64,000 nucleotides of DNA from Polynucleobacter rarus (GCF_003072505.1 NZ_NTGB01000001.1:2421622-2485621), one strand, 5' to 3'. Shown: positions 50,613 through 61,152, counted from the stretch's first letter. Notes: a model not told the origin generated them from the letters alone. Numbers and translations are program-made.

Positions 50613-50640
50613 TGCCACTCAAAAGCGACGAAAGAAATAT

Positions 50641-51210
50641 ATGCTACTCATGATTGATAACTACGATTCATTTACTTTTAACTTAGTTCAGTACTTTGGA
50701 GAACTTGGTCAAGAAGTAAAAGTATTTCGTAATGATGAGATTTCTTTAGATGAAATCGAAGCGCTAGCCCCTGATTACCTTTGTATTTCTCCTGGACCCT
50801 GTAGTCCCAAAGAAGCTGGTATTTCGATTGATGCGATTCTTCGGTTTGCTGGAAAAATTCCAATTTTAGGCGTTTGTTTAGGTCATCAAGCCATCGGTGA
50901 AGCTTTTGGTGGGCATATTATTCGTGCTAAAACGATTATGCACGGCAAAACAGACACCATCCAAACTAAAAGGCGTGGTGTTTTTCAAGGATTACCAGCA
51001 GAATTTACCGTGACGCGTTATCACTCTTTAGCGATTGAGCGTTCTACTTTGCCAGACTGTCTTGAAGTAACGGCCTCTACTGCTGATGGCGAAATTATGG
51101 GTGTTAAGCATAAAACGTTGGCCGTTGAAGGGGTTCAATTCCATCCTGAATCCATTCTGTCTGAATATGGACATGACTTACTGCAAAACTTTTTAAAACT
51201 GAAAAAATAA
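50641..51210 (+). CDS. trpG: Anthranilate synthase component II (glutamine amidotransferase)
   Basis: 189 aa class I glutamine amidotransferase. The nucleophile is C79 in [15 protein letters not shown]; the late [10 protein letters not shown] supplies His and Glu. It gives ammonia to TrpE, and in many bacteria also to PabB. 28 bp after trpE. Confidence 0.96.
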   Translation: MLLMIDNYDSFTFNLVQYFGELGQEVKVFRNDEISLDEIEALAPDYLCISPGPCSPKEAGISIDAILRFAGKIPILGVCLGHQAIGEAFGGHIIRAKTIMHGKTDTIQTKRRGVFQGLPAEFTVTRYHSLAIERSTLPDCLEVTASTADGEIMGVKHKTLAVEGVQFHPESILSEYGHDLLQNFLKLKK

Positions 51211-51227
51211 TTGGTCCGATAATTGAT

Positions 51228-52268
51228 ATGACAATCACAGCACAAGAAGCCCTCTTAAGATGTATCGAACATCGTGAAATTTTTCACGACGAAATGCTTG
51301 GTTTAATGCGTGCCATTATGAAAGGGGAGTTATCTCCGAGTATGACATCAGCATTACTGGTGGGCCTAAGAACTAAAAAAGAAACCATCGGGGAAATTTC
51401 TGCAGCAGCCATGGTAATGCGTGAATTTGCCAACCACGTTGTTGTGAAAGATTCTAGTCACTTTGTTGATATTGTTGGCACTGGTGGTGACGGATCCCAT
51501 AGTTTTAATATTTCAACGACCTCTGCCTTTGTGATTGCTGGTGCTGGTGCCAAGGTTGCCAAACATGGAAACCGCAGCGTCAGTAGTAAATCTGGCAGTG
51601 CAGATGCCTTAGAAACACTAGGTGCTCGGATTGATCTTTCTGCTCAACAAGTTGGTCAGTGTATTGAAAAAACGGGGATGGGTTTTATGTTTGCCCCCAA
51701 TCATCACCCCGCCATGAAAAATGTCGCTGCGGTTCGCAAAGAACTTGGTATTCGTACTATTTTTAACATCTTGGGACCTCTCACCAACCCTGCAAATGCG
51801 CCGCATATGCTTATGGGCGTGTTCCATCCAGATTTAGTAGGTATTCAGATTCGCGTACTTGAGCGTTTGGGTATGAAACATGCCCTTGTAGTTTATGGCA
51901 AGGATGGACTTGATGAAATTTCTTTAGGTGCCTCCACCTTAGTGGGGGAACTCAAAGATGGTCAAATTATTGAATATGAGATTCACCCTGAAGATTTTGG
52001 CATTGCCATGACGAGTTCGCGCGCCTTTAAAGTCGAAAATGCGCAGGAGTCGAAAAATATCATATTAAATGTTTTAGATGGACAGCCCGGACCCGCTTTA
52101 GACATCGTCGCTCTCAATTCTGGTGCTGCCCTATACGCCAGTGATCTTGCCCCTTCAATTGGCGAGGGAATTGAGTTAGCCCGCGCTACGATTACTTCCG
52201 GTGCGGCGAAAGCAAAAATGCTTGAGTTTGTTCAAACTACTCAAGAGCTAGGTGAAAAAAATGTCTGA
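51228..52268 (+). CDS. trpD: Anthranilate phosphoribosyltransferase
   Basis: 346 aa. PRPP-binding [36 protein letters not shown] and the anthranilate-tunnel region [19 protein letters not shown] are all present. It forms phosphoribosyl anthranilate. Its stop overlaps the trpC start. Confidence 0.97.
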   Translation: MTITAQEALLRCIEHREIFHDEMLGLMRAIMKGELSPSMTSALLVGLRTKKETIGEISAAAMVMREFANHVVVKDSSHFVDIVGTGGDGSHSFNISTTSAFVIAGAGAKVAKHGNRSVSSKSGSADALETLGARIDLSAQQVGQCIEKTGMGFMFAPNHHPAMKNVAAVRKELGIRTIFNILGPLTNPANAPHMLMGVFHPDLVGIQIRVLERLGMKHALVVYGKDGLDEISLGASTLVGELKDGQIIEYEIHPEDFGIAMTSSRAFKVENAQESKNIILNVLDGQPGPALDIVALNSGAALYASDLAPSIGEGIELARATITSGAAKAKMLEFVQTTQELGEKNV

Positions 52269-53064
52269 TATCTTACATCGCATTCTAGCGACTAAAAAAG
52301 AAGAGCTCATTGTCTCCAAATCACTTGTGTCACAATCAGATATTGAAGCACTTGCGCAGGCGAGTTTGACAGACTCAATTTTGGCTCCGCGTGGTTTTAT
52401 TAATGCGATAGAAGCAAAAATTGCTCTCGGTCACGCTGGTGTCATCGCCGAAATCAAACAAGCCAGTCCAAGTAGAGGTATCTTAAGAGACCCATTCCAT
52501 CCAGCACTCATTGCTCAAAGTTATGCACAGCATGGTGCGGCCTGTTTATCGGTCTTAACTGACGAACAATACTTTAAGGGTTGTACTGCTTTTTTAAAAG
52601 AGGCAAGAAGCGCTTGTAGTTTGCCTGTGATCCGTAAAGATTTTATGGTTGATCCGTATCAAATTTTTGAAGCTCGTGCGATGGGAGCTGATGCGATTCT
52701 ACTGATTGTATCTGCGCTGAGCGATCAGCAATTGCAGGAGTTTGAAGACCTCGCCGTCCAACTACAAATGGATGTGTTGGTGGAAGTGCACGGTGCAGAA
52801 GAATTACAACGTGCACTGTTATTAAAATCTGGCTTACTCGGGATTAATAATCGTGACCTCAAAACTTTTGAAGTCTCATTACAAAATACGATCGATTTAC
52901 TTGCCGATATCCCTAAAGAAAAAAGAATCGTTACAGAAAGTGGTATTTTAGCCAGAAAAGATGTTGACTTCATGCGCGAGCATCACGTTGATGCCTTTTT
53001 AGTTGGTGAAGCATTTATGCGTGCGGAGAATCCTGGACAGGCTCTACAAGATTTATTCTTTTAA
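52261..53064 (+). CDS. trpC: Indole-3-glycerol phosphate synthase
   Basis: 267 aa from the ATG overlapping the trpD stop; an ATG three codons earlier is less likely. TIM barrel motifs: [12 protein letters not shown] (catalytic Lys), [36 protein letters not shown] and VTESGI. Single-function form, with no fused TrpF. The next gene is convergent, 21 bp away, and no terminator is visible between them. Confidence 0.97.
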   Translation: MSDILHRILATKKEELIVSKSLVSQSDIEALAQASLTDSILAPRGFINAIEAKIALGHAGVIAEIKQASPSRGILRDPFHPALIAQSYAQHGAACLSVLTDEQYFKGCTAFLKEARSACSLPVIRKDFMVDPYQIFEARAMGADAILLIVSALSDQQLQEFEDLAVQLQMDVLVEVHGAEELQRALLLKSGLLGINNRDLKTFEVSLQNTIDLLADIPKEKRIVTESGILARKDVDFMREHHVDAFLVGEAFMRAENPGQALQDLFF

Positions 53065-53085
53065 GTTCTGTGAAGTGAAGACGGC

Positions 53086-54216
53086 CTAAATTAAGCGCGC
53101 TTCAACTTCTTGGGCAATCGCGAGAGAGGATGTTAATCCTGGCGATTCAATCGCAAACAAATTGATCAGACCAGTATGCCCATGCAACTGGGCATTATCA
53201 ATTCTAAAATCAGCGGCTGGCTCACCAGGTTTACTTGTCTTTGCTCTAATCCCTGAATAGGCTGGACTTAGAACACCATCCGGTAAGTCTGGCCAGTAAC
53301 TCCGAATCGCGGCGTAAAATTTATTGCCCCGCAAAGGATCAACCGCATAATCGACTTGGCTCTCTTCTTCAATATCAAGCCACTCTACATCAGGACCAAA
53401 TTTTGCCTGCCCACCTAAATCCATCGTGACATGCACGCCTAGACCACCCGGTTCAGGAATCGGATAAATTAATCGGGCAAATGGGGACTTCATCGATAAA
53501 GAAAAATAATTTCCCTTGGCAAAATAAGGTTTTGGTATAAGTGATTCCTTAAAGCCCAGAATTTGTTGAGCCACTTTAGGTGCGCTCATCCCTGCACTAT
53601 TAATTAAATATTTTGTTTCTAGTTGGAAAACAGATCCATCTGCCGTTGCAATGTCCAAGATATAGCCATTGTTACCATCTTGAATAGGACTTGTTTTTTG
53701 TAAGCTGGATTGATAAGCAATCATCCCGCCAGCATCTTCAAACTCTCCTAGTAAGGAGAGCATGTAACTATGGCTATCAATCACTCCAGTACTCGCCGAC
53801 AGAATTGCTTCTTCAACTCGTAATACAGGTTCTAAGGCATTCGCTTGCTTTTTAGTAATACGGGACAATTGGGGAACTAAATTTGCGCACGCTTTATCCC
53901 AAATTTTCTCTAAATCCTCAAGTTGCGTTGGATCGCTAGCAACAATCAACTTACCGCAGGGGTTGTATGGGACACCGTGGGACTTTGCATACTCATGTAG
54001 GAGTGCGTTCCCTTTTAGGCAAACTTCTGTCTTAAGGGAGCCCGTAGGATAGTAAATGCCCGCATGCATTACCTCACTATTGCGTGCACTAGTGATTGTG
54101 CCAAAACTGGATTCACGCTCTAGTAAGATCGTTTCTTTTCCGCTTCTTGCCATTTGCCGTGCAATCGCGAGCCCTACGACCCCAGCTCCAACAACCACGC
54201 AATCAACTCGTTCCAT
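53086..54216 (-). CDS. FAD-dependent oxidoreductase, L-2-hydroxyglutarate dehydrogenase-like
   Basis: 376 aa DAO/GlpD fold. The FAD-binding motif is VVVGAGVVGLAIARQMAR at the N-terminus, then ERESSFGTITSARNSEVMHAGIYYP, which resembles LhgO/L2HGDH proteins, and GKLIVASDP. LhgO oxidises L-2-hydroxyglutarate to 2-oxoglutarate and passes electrons to quinone. Glycerol-3-phosphate or other amino/hydroxy acid substrates cannot be excluded. It lies 14 bp downstream of ychF. Confidence 0.82.
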   Translation of the reverse strand: MERVDCVVVGAGVVGLAIARQMARSGKETILLERESSFGTITSARNSEVMHAGIYYPTGSLKTEVCLKGNALLHEYAKSHGVPYNPCGKLIVASDPTQLEDLEKIWDKACANLVPQLSRITKKQANALEPVLRVEEAILSASTGVIDSHSYMLSLLGEFEDAGGMIAYQSSLQKTSPIQDGNNGYILDIATADGSVFQLETKYLINSAGMSAPKVAQQILGFKESLIPKPYFAKGNYFSLSMKSPFARLIYPIPEPGGLGVHVTMDLGGQAKFGPDVEWLDIEEESQVDYAVDPLRGNKFYAAIRSYWPDLPDGVLSPAYSGIRAKTSKPGEPAADFRIDNAQLHGHTGLINLFAIESPGLTSSLAIAQEVEARLI

Positions 54217-54230
54217 GGTTGTGTAAAAAC

Positions 54231-55325
54231 CTACACGTTGAACAAGAAGTTCAGTACATCGCCATCTTTCACAACGTACTCTTTACCTTCAGCACGCATC
54301 TTGCCTGCTTCTTTGGCGCCCTGTTCACCTTTGTATTGAATGAAGTCATCAAACCCAATCGTTTGGGCACGAATAAACCCTTTTTCAAAATCCGTATGGA
54401 TGACACCTGCGGCCTGAGGTGCTGTATCACCAATGTGAATCGTCCAAGCACGAACTTCCTTAACACCCGCTGTAAAGTAAGTTTGCAAACCTAATAGAGT
54501 AAAGCCAGCTCGAATTACCCGGTCAAGACCTGGTTCATTCATGCCCATCTCTTGCAAGAACTCAATCTTATCTTCATCTTCTAAGTCTGCAATTTCTGCC
54601 TCAATGGCCGCGCAGACAGCAACGACAGGAGCATTTTCTAAAGCAGCGTGTGCCTTAACAGCTTCTAAATGGGGATTATTTTCAAAACCATCTTCGAGCA
54701 CGTTTGCAACATACATTGCAGGTTTAGCTGTGATTAAACAAAAGGGCTTGAGTAACAACATTTCTTCGGGTGACAAACCGAGAGATCGAACCGGCTTCGC
54801 CTCATTGAGGTGAGCAGCCACTCTCGTTAAGACCGATAATAAGGCAGCTGCCTCTTTATCGTTGCCCGATTTTGCAGCTTTAGTATATTTGGTGATTGCC
54901 TTGTCAACGCTGGTTAAATCAGACAAGGCTAATTCTGTATCTATGACGCCGATATCCGACAGCGGATTCACCCGCCCGGCAACGTGAATCACGTTATCGT
55001 CTTCGAAGCAACGCACGACGTGAGTAATTGCGTCAGTTTCTCGAATATTGGCTAAAAACTGATTACCAAGTCCCTCGCCTTTAGAAGCACCAGCGACTAA
55101 ACCAGCAATATCGACAAACTCAACGATCGCAGGTACGATTCGCTCTGGCTTGACGATTTTTGACAGTTCGGATAGACGTGAGTCTGGAACTTCCACGACG
55201 CCGACATTGGGCTCAATCGTGCAAAATGGATAATTCTCCGCAGCGATACCAGCTTTGGTAAGCGCGTTAAAGAGGGTGGATTTGCCGACGTTAGGCAGGC
55301 CGACGATGCCGCATTTCAATGACAT
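54231..55325 (-). CDS. ychF: Ribosome-binding ATPase YchF
   Basis: Obg-family P-loop protein that hydrolyses ATP rather than GTP. 364 aa: G1 is [15 protein letters not shown]3 is [16 protein letters not shown], and the C-terminal TGS domain ends in [13 protein letters not shown]. Associated with ribosomes and stress responses. A TACAAT -10-like element lies 7 nt upstream of the ATG in a 26-bp gap shared with the divergent ubiH-like gene. Confidence 0.97.
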   Translation of the reverse strand: MSLKCGIVGLPNVGKSTLFNALTKAGIAAENYPFCTIEPNVGVVEVPDSRLSELSKIVKPERIVPAIVEFVDIAGLVAGASKGEGLGNQFLANIRETDAITHVVRCFEDDNVIHVAGRVNPLSDIGVIDTELALSDLTSVDKAITKYTKAAKSGNDKEAAALLSVLTRVAAHLNEAKPVRSLGLSPEEMLLLKPFCLITAKPAMYVANVLEDGFENNPHLEAVKAHAALENAPVVAVCAAIEAEIADLEDEDKIEFLQEMGMNEPGLDRVIRAGFTLLGLQTYFTAGVKEVRAWTIHIGDTAPQAAGVIHTDFEKGFIRAQTIGFDDFIQYKGEQGAKEAGKMRAEGKEYVVKDGDVLNFLFNV

Positions 55326-55332
55326 AAGCTAT

Positions 55333-55345
55333 ATTGTAATAACAT
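55333..55345. promoter_or_regulatory. Divergent -10-like boxes in the 26-bp ychF/ubiH-like gap
   Basis: Minus strand TACAAT (55333-55338) ends 7 nt before the ychF ATG; plus strand TAACAT (55340-55345) ends 6 nt before the ubiH-like ATG. Both positions fit initiation at or next to the start codon. Any -35 element would have to lie inside the opposite gene; matches there are weak (at best three of six). Confidence 0.35.
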
Positions 55346-55351
55346 CATATT

Positions 55352-56575
55352 ATGAGTACACAAGAAATTATTATATTAGGTGGTGGAATAGTTGGTAAAA
55401 CAGCCGCTTTAGCCTTCAGTCAAAAGGGTTTAAAGGTTTTACACATTGCTGCTAATTTTGGTGATAAATCCAACACTAATTCAGCTAGTTCTGAAAAAGA
55501 TGCCTGGAATAGTCGAGTTTATGCAATTTCTCACAGTTCAGAAGAGCTATTTAAAGATCTTCAAATTTGGCAAGCAATCGATTCGAGTCGAAGACAAGTT
55601 GTCGAACAAATGCGTATTTATGGTGATAGTGGTGAAATCGCAGATGGCATCCATTTTTCAGCATTTGAGGCAAATTTGCCAAAGCTTGCTCATATTGTTG
55701 AGTCCCAACAAATCGAAGAGGCTTTGGATCTTGCTACCACCTTTTCTAAATTTATTACCCGCCTTGAAGCGAATTTTGAGTCTATCTCCATGGGGGAAGG
55801 CGAGGCCATTGTAAAAACCAATGTAGGCATCTTCAAAGCACCACTTGTGATTGCTGCCGATGGAGCGAACTCCTTAATTCGAACCCAGGTTGGTATTGAG
55901 ATTTCTCAAGATCTTTATGAACATACTGCCGTCATTGGCAACTTTGCTTGCGAAAATCATCATCTCCGCACTGCCCACCAATGGTTTTTGGACAATGGCG
56001 ATGTGTTAGCACTTTTGCCTTTACCAAATAAAAAAGTTTCGATGGTTTGGTCTACCTCTGAAGCCAATGCTGCACACTTAGTAGATCTAGCTAAGAATGA
56101 TTGCGAACTGTTGTGTCAAAGCATTAGTTCTCAAGCGCAAGGTTTGCCCCTTCAGGCCTTAGGCAAATTGCAATTACTCAATCAAGTAAAAACTTATCCG
56201 CTTAAACGCCAAAGAGCTAAGCAGTTTATTGGCCCGACTCTGGATCCAAAAGTTGTGTTACTGGGTGACGCAGCCCATGTCATGCATCCCTTAGCTGGCC
56301 AAGGTTTAAATCTGGGTCTGCGTGATATCCGAGACTTGGTTAAAACAATTACGGAAAAAGAAACCTTTAGAAGCATCAATGATCGGGTATTACTGCGTCG
56401 TTATGAACGAGCAAGGGTCGCCGATGTTGATGCTATTTTAGGGGTGACGCATCATTTACATCGTTTGTTTATGAGAAATGACTCTGCCTTGAAGTGGCTT
56501 CGCAATACCGGTATGCGGCTCCTTAATCAACAAAGCAACATTAAAAAACAATTGATTGCGAAAGCTTTAGAATAG
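55352..56575 (+). CDS. UbiH/UbiF/COQ6-family FAD monooxygenase (ubiquinone ring hydroxylase)
   Basis: 407 aa class A flavoprotein monooxygenase. Rossmann motif IILGGGIVGKTAAL, DG motif VIAADGANSLIRTQVG and second FAD motif LLGDAAHVMHPLAGQGLNLGLRD. It probably hydroxylates one position of the ubiquinone ring; which one (UbiH-, UbiL- or UbiM-like) cannot be told from sequence alone. Coq7 elsewhere in the window covers one other position. It begins the ubiH-dsbC-M61-ung run. Confidence 0.88.
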   Translation: MSTQEIIILGGGIVGKTAALAFSQKGLKVLHIAANFGDKSNTNSASSEKDAWNSRVYAISHSSEELFKDLQIWQAIDSSRRQVVEQMRIYGDSGEIADGIHFSAFEANLPKLAHIVESQQIEEALDLATTFSKFITRLEANFESISMGEGEAIVKTNVGIFKAPLVIAADGANSLIRTQVGIEISQDLYEHTAVIGNFACENHHLRTAHQWFLDNGDVLALLPLPNKKVSMVWSTSEANAAHLVDLAKNDCELLCQSISSQAQGLPLQALGKLQLLNQVKTYPLKRQRAKQFIGPTLDPKVVLLGDAAHVMHPLAGQGLNLGLRDIRDLVKTITEKETFRSINDRVLLRRYERARVADVDAILGVTHHLHRLFMRNDSALKWLRNTGMRLLNQQSNIKKQLIAKALE

Positions 56576-56585
56576 AGTTTTATTG

Positions 56586-56620
56586 CCCTAGCTAGTATCT
56601 ATTTTTATTACTAGCTTGGG
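56586..56620. repeat. Hairpin between the ubiH-like gene and dsbC
   Basis: ccctagctagta (56586-56597) pairs with tactagcttggg (56609-56620) with a single mismatch and an 11-nt T-rich loop. It is not followed by a T-tract, so a simple terminator is doubtful. It may be an attenuator, a processing site or an operator for dsbC. Confidence 0.4.
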
Positions 56621-56646
56621 TACATTAATTATTAGGAATGACCATC

Positions 56647-57369
56647 ATGCGCACCCTTCAAATTTACCTAGCCTTTTTTCTGGGAACTTTATCCATTTTA
56701 AGCCCTGCTCAGTCTAACGATAAAATCAAAGCTGAATTACAAAAGCAACTAGGGGCCAATGTTCAAATCAAGAGTATCTCCCCATCTCCTATTCCAGGAA
56801 TTTTTGAAGTTGTTGCAAACAATACCGTGGTGTATACCGATGCAACTGCAAAATATTTAATTCAGGGTAGTATTGTTGAATTAAAAACGGGTACTAACCT
56901 CACAGAACAAAAAGAGGATGAACTCAATAAAATCAAATTTACTGATTTACCAATGAATGACGCCTTGAGGACAGTTAGAGGTGACGGTACGCGTGTTATC
57001 GCCGTGTTTGCTGATCCGAATTGTGGATACTGTAAAACCTTGGAAAAAAATCTTTTAACCATGGATAACATCACCGTTTTTACTTACCTAATTCCAATCT
57101 TGTCTGCGGATTCTACTGTTAAGTCTAAAGCGATTTGGTGTAGTGCTGAGCCCAGTAAATCCTGGATTAACTGGATGACTCAACAGGTACAACCTACTGC
57201 AGCAAAAGCAGACTGTGTTAACCCCTTAGATAGAAATTTAGCACTCGCCAAAAAAATCGGGGTAACCGGCACACCAGCTATCTTCTTTAGTGATGGCACT
57301 AGAATTCCTGGGGCAGTATCAAAAGAAACTATTGAAAAGAAATTTGCTGAATTAACCGTTAAGAAATAA
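56647..57369 (+). CDS. dsbC: Thiol:disulfide interchange protein DsbC
   Basis: Periplasmic disulfide isomerase, 240 aa from ATG 56647. An AGGA element sits 9 nt upstream of this ATG and abuts the alternative ATG at 56638, so 56647 is preferred. Signal peptide about 1-22 (cleavage near SPAQS). The N-terminal dimerisation domain (VQIKSISPSPIPGIFEV) precedes a thioredoxin fold with the CGYC active site (DPNCGYCKTLE) and a cis-Pro loop (VTGTPAIFFSDG). It should be kept reduced by DsbD. Confidence 0.94.
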   Translation: MRTLQIYLAFFLGTLSILSPAQSNDKIKAELQKQLGANVQIKSISPSPIPGIFEVVANNTVVYTDATAKYLIQGSIVELKTGTNLTEQKEDELNKIKFTDLPMNDALRTVRGDGTRVIAVFADPNCGYCKTLEKNLLTMDNITVFTYLIPILSADSTVKSKAIWCSAEPSKSWINWMTQQVQPTAAKADCVNPLDRNLALAKKIGVTGTPAIFFSDGTRIPGAVSKETIEKKFAELTVKK

Positions 57370-57380
57370 TCCGATTCTTT

Positions 57381-59183
57381 ATGGCAGATATTCAATACAC
57401 CATACTTCCTATCGATGGACTTGGTCACTATTTTGAAGTCGAATTACTGATTTCAAAACCGAATCCTACTGGTCAACGTATTCAGATGCCCAATTGGATT
57501 CCTGGCAGTTATATGACGCGTGACTTTGCTAAAAATATTTTGTCATTGCATGCTTTTCGTCAAGATAAGAGTCAAGCATTTAAACAGCCTTTACATCTTT
57601 TACAAACGAACTCTGACACTTGGGAAATTGAAGCTACGGATGGTCCTGTTTTAATTAAATCAAAAATCTATGCTTTCGATAATTCGGTTCGTACTGCTTT
57701 TTTAGATACCGAGCGCGCTTTTTTTAATTTTAGTAGTTTATGTTTTCAAGTCGTAGACCAAACACACAAACCTATTGATTGTTTTTTACAAAACACGTCT
57801 TTGACAAAGACTTGGGAGGTAATTACTACCCTACCAAGTAAAAAAATTGATCAGCGTGGTTTTGGCTTATATTACGCACCTCAATACGATGCCTTGATTG
57901 ACCATCCAGTTAGCTTAGGACGTTTTTCAAAAGTTGCTTGGCAGTCTTTTGGGATTCCTCACCAAATTGTTTTTCAGGGTGTCGTAAACCCCTTAAACCT
58001 GGCTTTACTCAAAGAGGACTTAAAAGCTATTTGTGATACCCACATTGCTTTTTTTGATCCTAGTCATCATGTTGCACCTTTTACTGAATATGTATTTCAT
58101 GTCAATGTGGTGGGTAATGGCTATGGTGGGCTCGAACATCGCTCTTCAACAGCGCTAATTTGTAAACGATCTGACTTGCCCTATACGAACCAACTTGCTC
58201 AAGCTAGTGAGCTAAAAGCCTATCAAGACTTTTTAGGTTTATGTAGTCATGAGTATTTTCATTCTTGGATGGTCAAAAAAGTACAGCCTCTTGCTTTCCA
58301 ACCCTATCGACTTAACCAACGAAATTTTACAAAACTTCTTTGGTTGTTTGAGGGCTTTACGAGCTATTACGATGATCTGCAACTTTTTAGAAGTCGTCGC
58401 ATTGACCGAACAACTTACCTTCAGCGTATTTTAGATACCTATCATCAAGTTCTTAAAAACCCAGGTAGATTGCATCAAAGTGTCGCGCAAAGCTCTTTTA
58501 CTGCTTGGACAAAATATTATCTGATGGATGAGAACACACCGAATTCAGTAGTCAGTTATTACGCTAAAGGCTCTCTCATTGCCTTTGCCCTAGATATCCT
58601 GATTCGTGATTTTTCTATGCAAGAAAAATCTTTAGATGATGTGATGAGAATGCTTTGGCAAGAGCACGGTGCTTATGGCGATGATGTTGGCATAGGTTTA
58701 ACCGATAACGGCTTAGATAAAGTACTCAACAAATGTTTGGGGTCTAGTTTTAGTCCCCTTTGGCTAGCTTTTAAATCAGCCTACATTGATGGCACACAAG
58801 ATGTTGATGTGATTCAACTGATGCAATCAGTAGGTATCTCCCTTAACCTTAAAAAAGTTTCTGAGGCGGAGAAAATTCAGCAAAGTTTAGGCGTCCGCAC
58901 ACTTACCCAAGATGGCTTTATTAGAGTGACCCATGTTTTAGAAGGTTATTTAGGACAAATTGCAGGTCTATGCCCTAATGACCTGATTATTGCCCTCAAT
59001 GATGAAAAGGTAAGTTCAGCCAATTGGACCCAGTTACTCACACGATATGCTAGTAAAAAAACTACACTTATTGTTTTTCGAAGTGATTTACTGAAAAAAC
59101 TAGTCCTCCAATTACCTTCAAAGACGGCCCTATCGGATCCGAAACTACAAACTTACGAGTTAGTAAATGATGAAGTCTGTTGA
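57381..59183 (+). CDS. M61 family metallopeptidase with C-terminal PDZ domain
   Basis: 600 aa. The zinc motif is H290-E-x-x-H294 (HEYFHSW) with the third ligand E324 in WLFEGFTSYY. The gluzincin substrate motif GGLEHRSS precedes it at about 249-256. A PDZ domain lies at about 500-580 (RVTHVLEGYLGQIAGLCPNDLIIALND). Relatives are glycyl aminopeptidases. No signal peptide is visible, so it is likely cytoplasmic. The order dsbC-M61 is conserved in Burkholderiales. Confidence 0.9.
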   Translation: MADIQYTILPIDGLGHYFEVELLISKPNPTGQRIQMPNWIPGSYMTRDFAKNILSLHAFRQDKSQAFKQPLHLLQTNSDTWEIEATDGPVLIKSKIYAFDNSVRTAFLDTERAFFNFSSLCFQVVDQTHKPIDCFLQNTSLTKTWEVITTLPSKKIDQRGFGLYYAPQYDALIDHPVSLGRFSKVAWQSFGIPHQIVFQGVVNPLNLALLKEDLKAICDTHIAFFDPSHHVAPFTEYVFHVNVVGNGYGGLEHRSSTALICKRSDLPYTNQLAQASELKAYQDFLGLCSHEYFHSWMVKKVQPLAFQPYRLNQRNFTKLLWLFEGFTSYYDDLQLFRSRRIDRTTYLQRILDTYHQVLKNPGRLHQSVAQSSFTAWTKYYLMDENTPNSVVSYYAKGSLIAFALDILIRDFSMQEKSLDDVMRMLWQEHGAYGDDVGIGLTDNGLDKVLNKCLGSSFSPLWLAFKSAYIDGTQDVDVIQLMQSVGISLNLKKVSEAEKIQQSLGVRTLTQDGFIRVTHVLEGYLGQIAGLCPNDLIIALNDEKVSSANWTQLLTRYASKKTTLIVFRSDLLKKLVLQLPSKTALSDPKLQTYELVNDEVC

Positions 59184-59193
59184 CTAATGATTC

Positions 59194-59934
59194 ATGGGTT
59201 ATTTGCATTCTTTTCTTGATCGACTACCAACGGATTATCAATCCCTTCTGTCGCCCCGCTTAAAAGATCCAAAATGGGTTCATTTGTTAGAGACCATTCA
59301 GGAACAAGAAGAATTGGCAAGAAATACGCATCCAAACTCCATTTTTCCACAGTATGAGCGGGTTTTTTTTGCTCTTGCAGCAACGCCTATTCATCAAATC
59401 AAAGTGATTCTTTTGGGTCAAGACCCTTACCATTCTCCTGGGCTTGCCCAAGGTTTAGCTTTTTCCGTTCCTGACCAAATTATGCCCGGTTCAAATTTGT
59501 TTCCTAGCTCCCTACGAAACATCAATAAAGCACTGACTTTGGAAGGGTTCGCACCGCTTTCGAATGGCGATCTTTCACACTGGGCTGACCAAGGAGTCCT
59601 TCTACTGAATGCCTGTCTGACGGTACAATCTGGCCTACCAAATAGCCATGTTGCCTTCGGATGGAATACCTTTACGGATGCCTTAATCCAAGATTTACTA
59701 AATTATTTATCAGGAACTGTTGTGATGTTATGGGGTGGTTTTGCCCACAAGAAAGAGGTATTCATCCAACCTGAGCGTAACCATCTGATTTTAAAATCTT
59801 CGCACCCTTCTGGTCTTGGCGTTTATAAAACCAAAGCACCATTCCTGTTGCCCAAAGATGCCGGTAGCTGCAATCACTTTACCCTCACAAACTCTTGGCT
59901 TAGACAACATAATAGAGATCCTATTAGTTGGTAG
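59194..59934 (+). CDS. ung: Uracil-DNA glycosylase, family 1
   Basis: Removes uracil from DNA, 246 aa. The water-activating motif GQDPYHSPG has D77; the uracil-specificity region is LLLNACLTVQ; the minor-groove loop is HPSGLG (H204). Both key residues are kept. The usual HPSPLS is altered to HPSGLG, and GQDPYHGPGQA to GQDPYHSPGLA, so the enzyme is a somewhat divergent family 1 member. Confidence 0.92.
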   Translation: MGYLHSFLDRLPTDYQSLLSPRLKDPKWVHLLETIQEQEELARNTHPNSIFPQYERVFFALAATPIHQIKVILLGQDPYHSPGLAQGLAFSVPDQIMPGSNLFPSSLRNINKALTLEGFAPLSNGDLSHWADQGVLLLNACLTVQSGLPNSHVAFGWNTFTDALIQDLLNYLSGTVVMLWGGFAHKKEVFIQPERNHLILKSSHPSGLGVYKTKAPFLLPKDAGSCNHFTLTNSWLRQHNRDPISW

Positions 59935-59996
59935 TTTCTGTTTTTTTCTAAATTCACTTATGTTCAATGGTTTCTCCTCATAGAAGAACAAAACTT

Positions 59997-60002
59997 TATA
60001 AT
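59997..60002 (+). promoter_or_regulatory. -10 box upstream of prfA
   Basis: A perfect TATAAT 34 bp upstream of the prfA start, in a 101-bp gap after ung. No recognisable -35 lies 16-18 bp upstream, so the call rests on one hexamer in AT-rich DNA. It would drive prfA-prmC-grxD. Confidence 0.35.
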
Positions 60003-60035
60003 GTATTTCTTGTTACCGAATTGAATTGATTTGCC

Positions 60036-61115
60036 ATGAAACCTAGTATGCATTCAAAACTCGAGCATTTACAGGCTCGACTGCTTGAACTGAACTCGTT
60101 GATGTCGCGGGAAGATGTTACTCAAAACATGGATCAATTTCGTAAATACACTAAAGAACATGCAGAAATCGATCCTGTAGTCGCTAAGTTTTCTCAATAC
60201 CAAGCAGCGATGCAAGATGAACAAGTTGCGATTGAAATGCGTAATGACCCCGATTCAAAAGATTTTGCTGAGGAAGAAATTAAATCGGCAAGATTACAAA
60301 TGGAAGCTTTACAGGATGATTTGCAAAAACTCTTGTTACCCAAGGATCCGAATGATGACAGAAATATCTTTCTGGAAATTAGAGCGGGTACTGGTGGAGA
60401 TGAAAGTGCACTTTTTGCAGCTGATTTACTGCGCATGTACACTCGGTTTGCTGAGCGTCAACGCTGGAAAACTGAAATTATTAGTGCGAATGAATCAGAT
60501 TTAGGAGGCTACAAAGAGGTAATCCTCCGTCTAGAAGGCGATAAAGTCTACTCGAAACTAAAGTTTGAATCAGGTGGACATCGTGTACAACGCGTTCCAC
60601 AAACTGAGACTCAAGGACGTATCCATACTTCTGCTTGTACTGTGGCGGTGCTTCCTGAAGCGGATGAAGTGGAAGCAGTGCAAATTAATCCGAGTGAACT
60701 GCGGATTGATACTTTTAGGGCATCAGGTGCTGGTGGACAGCATATTAATAAAACGGACTCTGCGGTACGTATTACCCATCTCCCGACGGGAATTGTTGTG
60801 GAGTGCCAAGATGATCGAAGTCAACATCGCAATAAGGATCAAGCGATGAAAGTTCTTGTTTCTAGAATCATGGATGCGAGATACAAAGAACAACACAATA
60901 AGGAAGCCCAAGAACGTAAAAGTTTGATTGGCTCGGGTGATCGTAGTGACCGTATTCGTACCTATAATTTCCCCCAAGGTCGTATTTCCGACCACAGAAT
61001 CAATTTAACCCTCTATAAGATCGATGCCATGATGGACGGAGATATTGTTGAGTTATTAAACGCCCTCTCAGCCGAACATCAAGCTGAATTATTAGCCACT
61101 CTGGGCGAGAGCTAA
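60036..61115 (+). CDS. prfA: Peptide chain release factor 1
   Basis: Recognises UAA and UAG and triggers peptide release. 359 aa. The tripeptide anticodon P188-Q-T190 ([15 protein letters not shown]) and the GGQ motif G233-G-Q235 ([11 protein letters not shown]) are present. The N-terminus [16 protein letters not shown] matches the family, fixing the start. The gene hemA, which often precedes prfA, is not here; ung is. Confidence 0.97.
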   Translation: MKPSMHSKLEHLQARLLELNSLMSREDVTQNMDQFRKYTKEHAEIDPVVAKFSQYQAAMQDEQVAIEMRNDPDSKDFAEEEIKSARLQMEALQDDLQKLLLPKDPNDDRNIFLEIRAGTGGDESALFAADLLRMYTRFAERQRWKTEIISANESDLGGYKEVILRLEGDKVYSKLKFESGGHRVQRVPQTETQGRIHTSACTVAVLPEADEVEAVQINPSELRIDTFRASGAGGQHINKTDSAVRITHLPTGIVVECQDDRSQHRNKDQAMKVLVSRIMDARYKEQHNKEAQERKSLIGSGDRSDRIRTYNFPQGRISDHRINLTLYKIDAMMDGDIVELLNALSAEHQAELLATLGES

Positions 61116-61152
61116 TCTTTTTGATAACTCTCTCACTCTCTAATATTATTTT

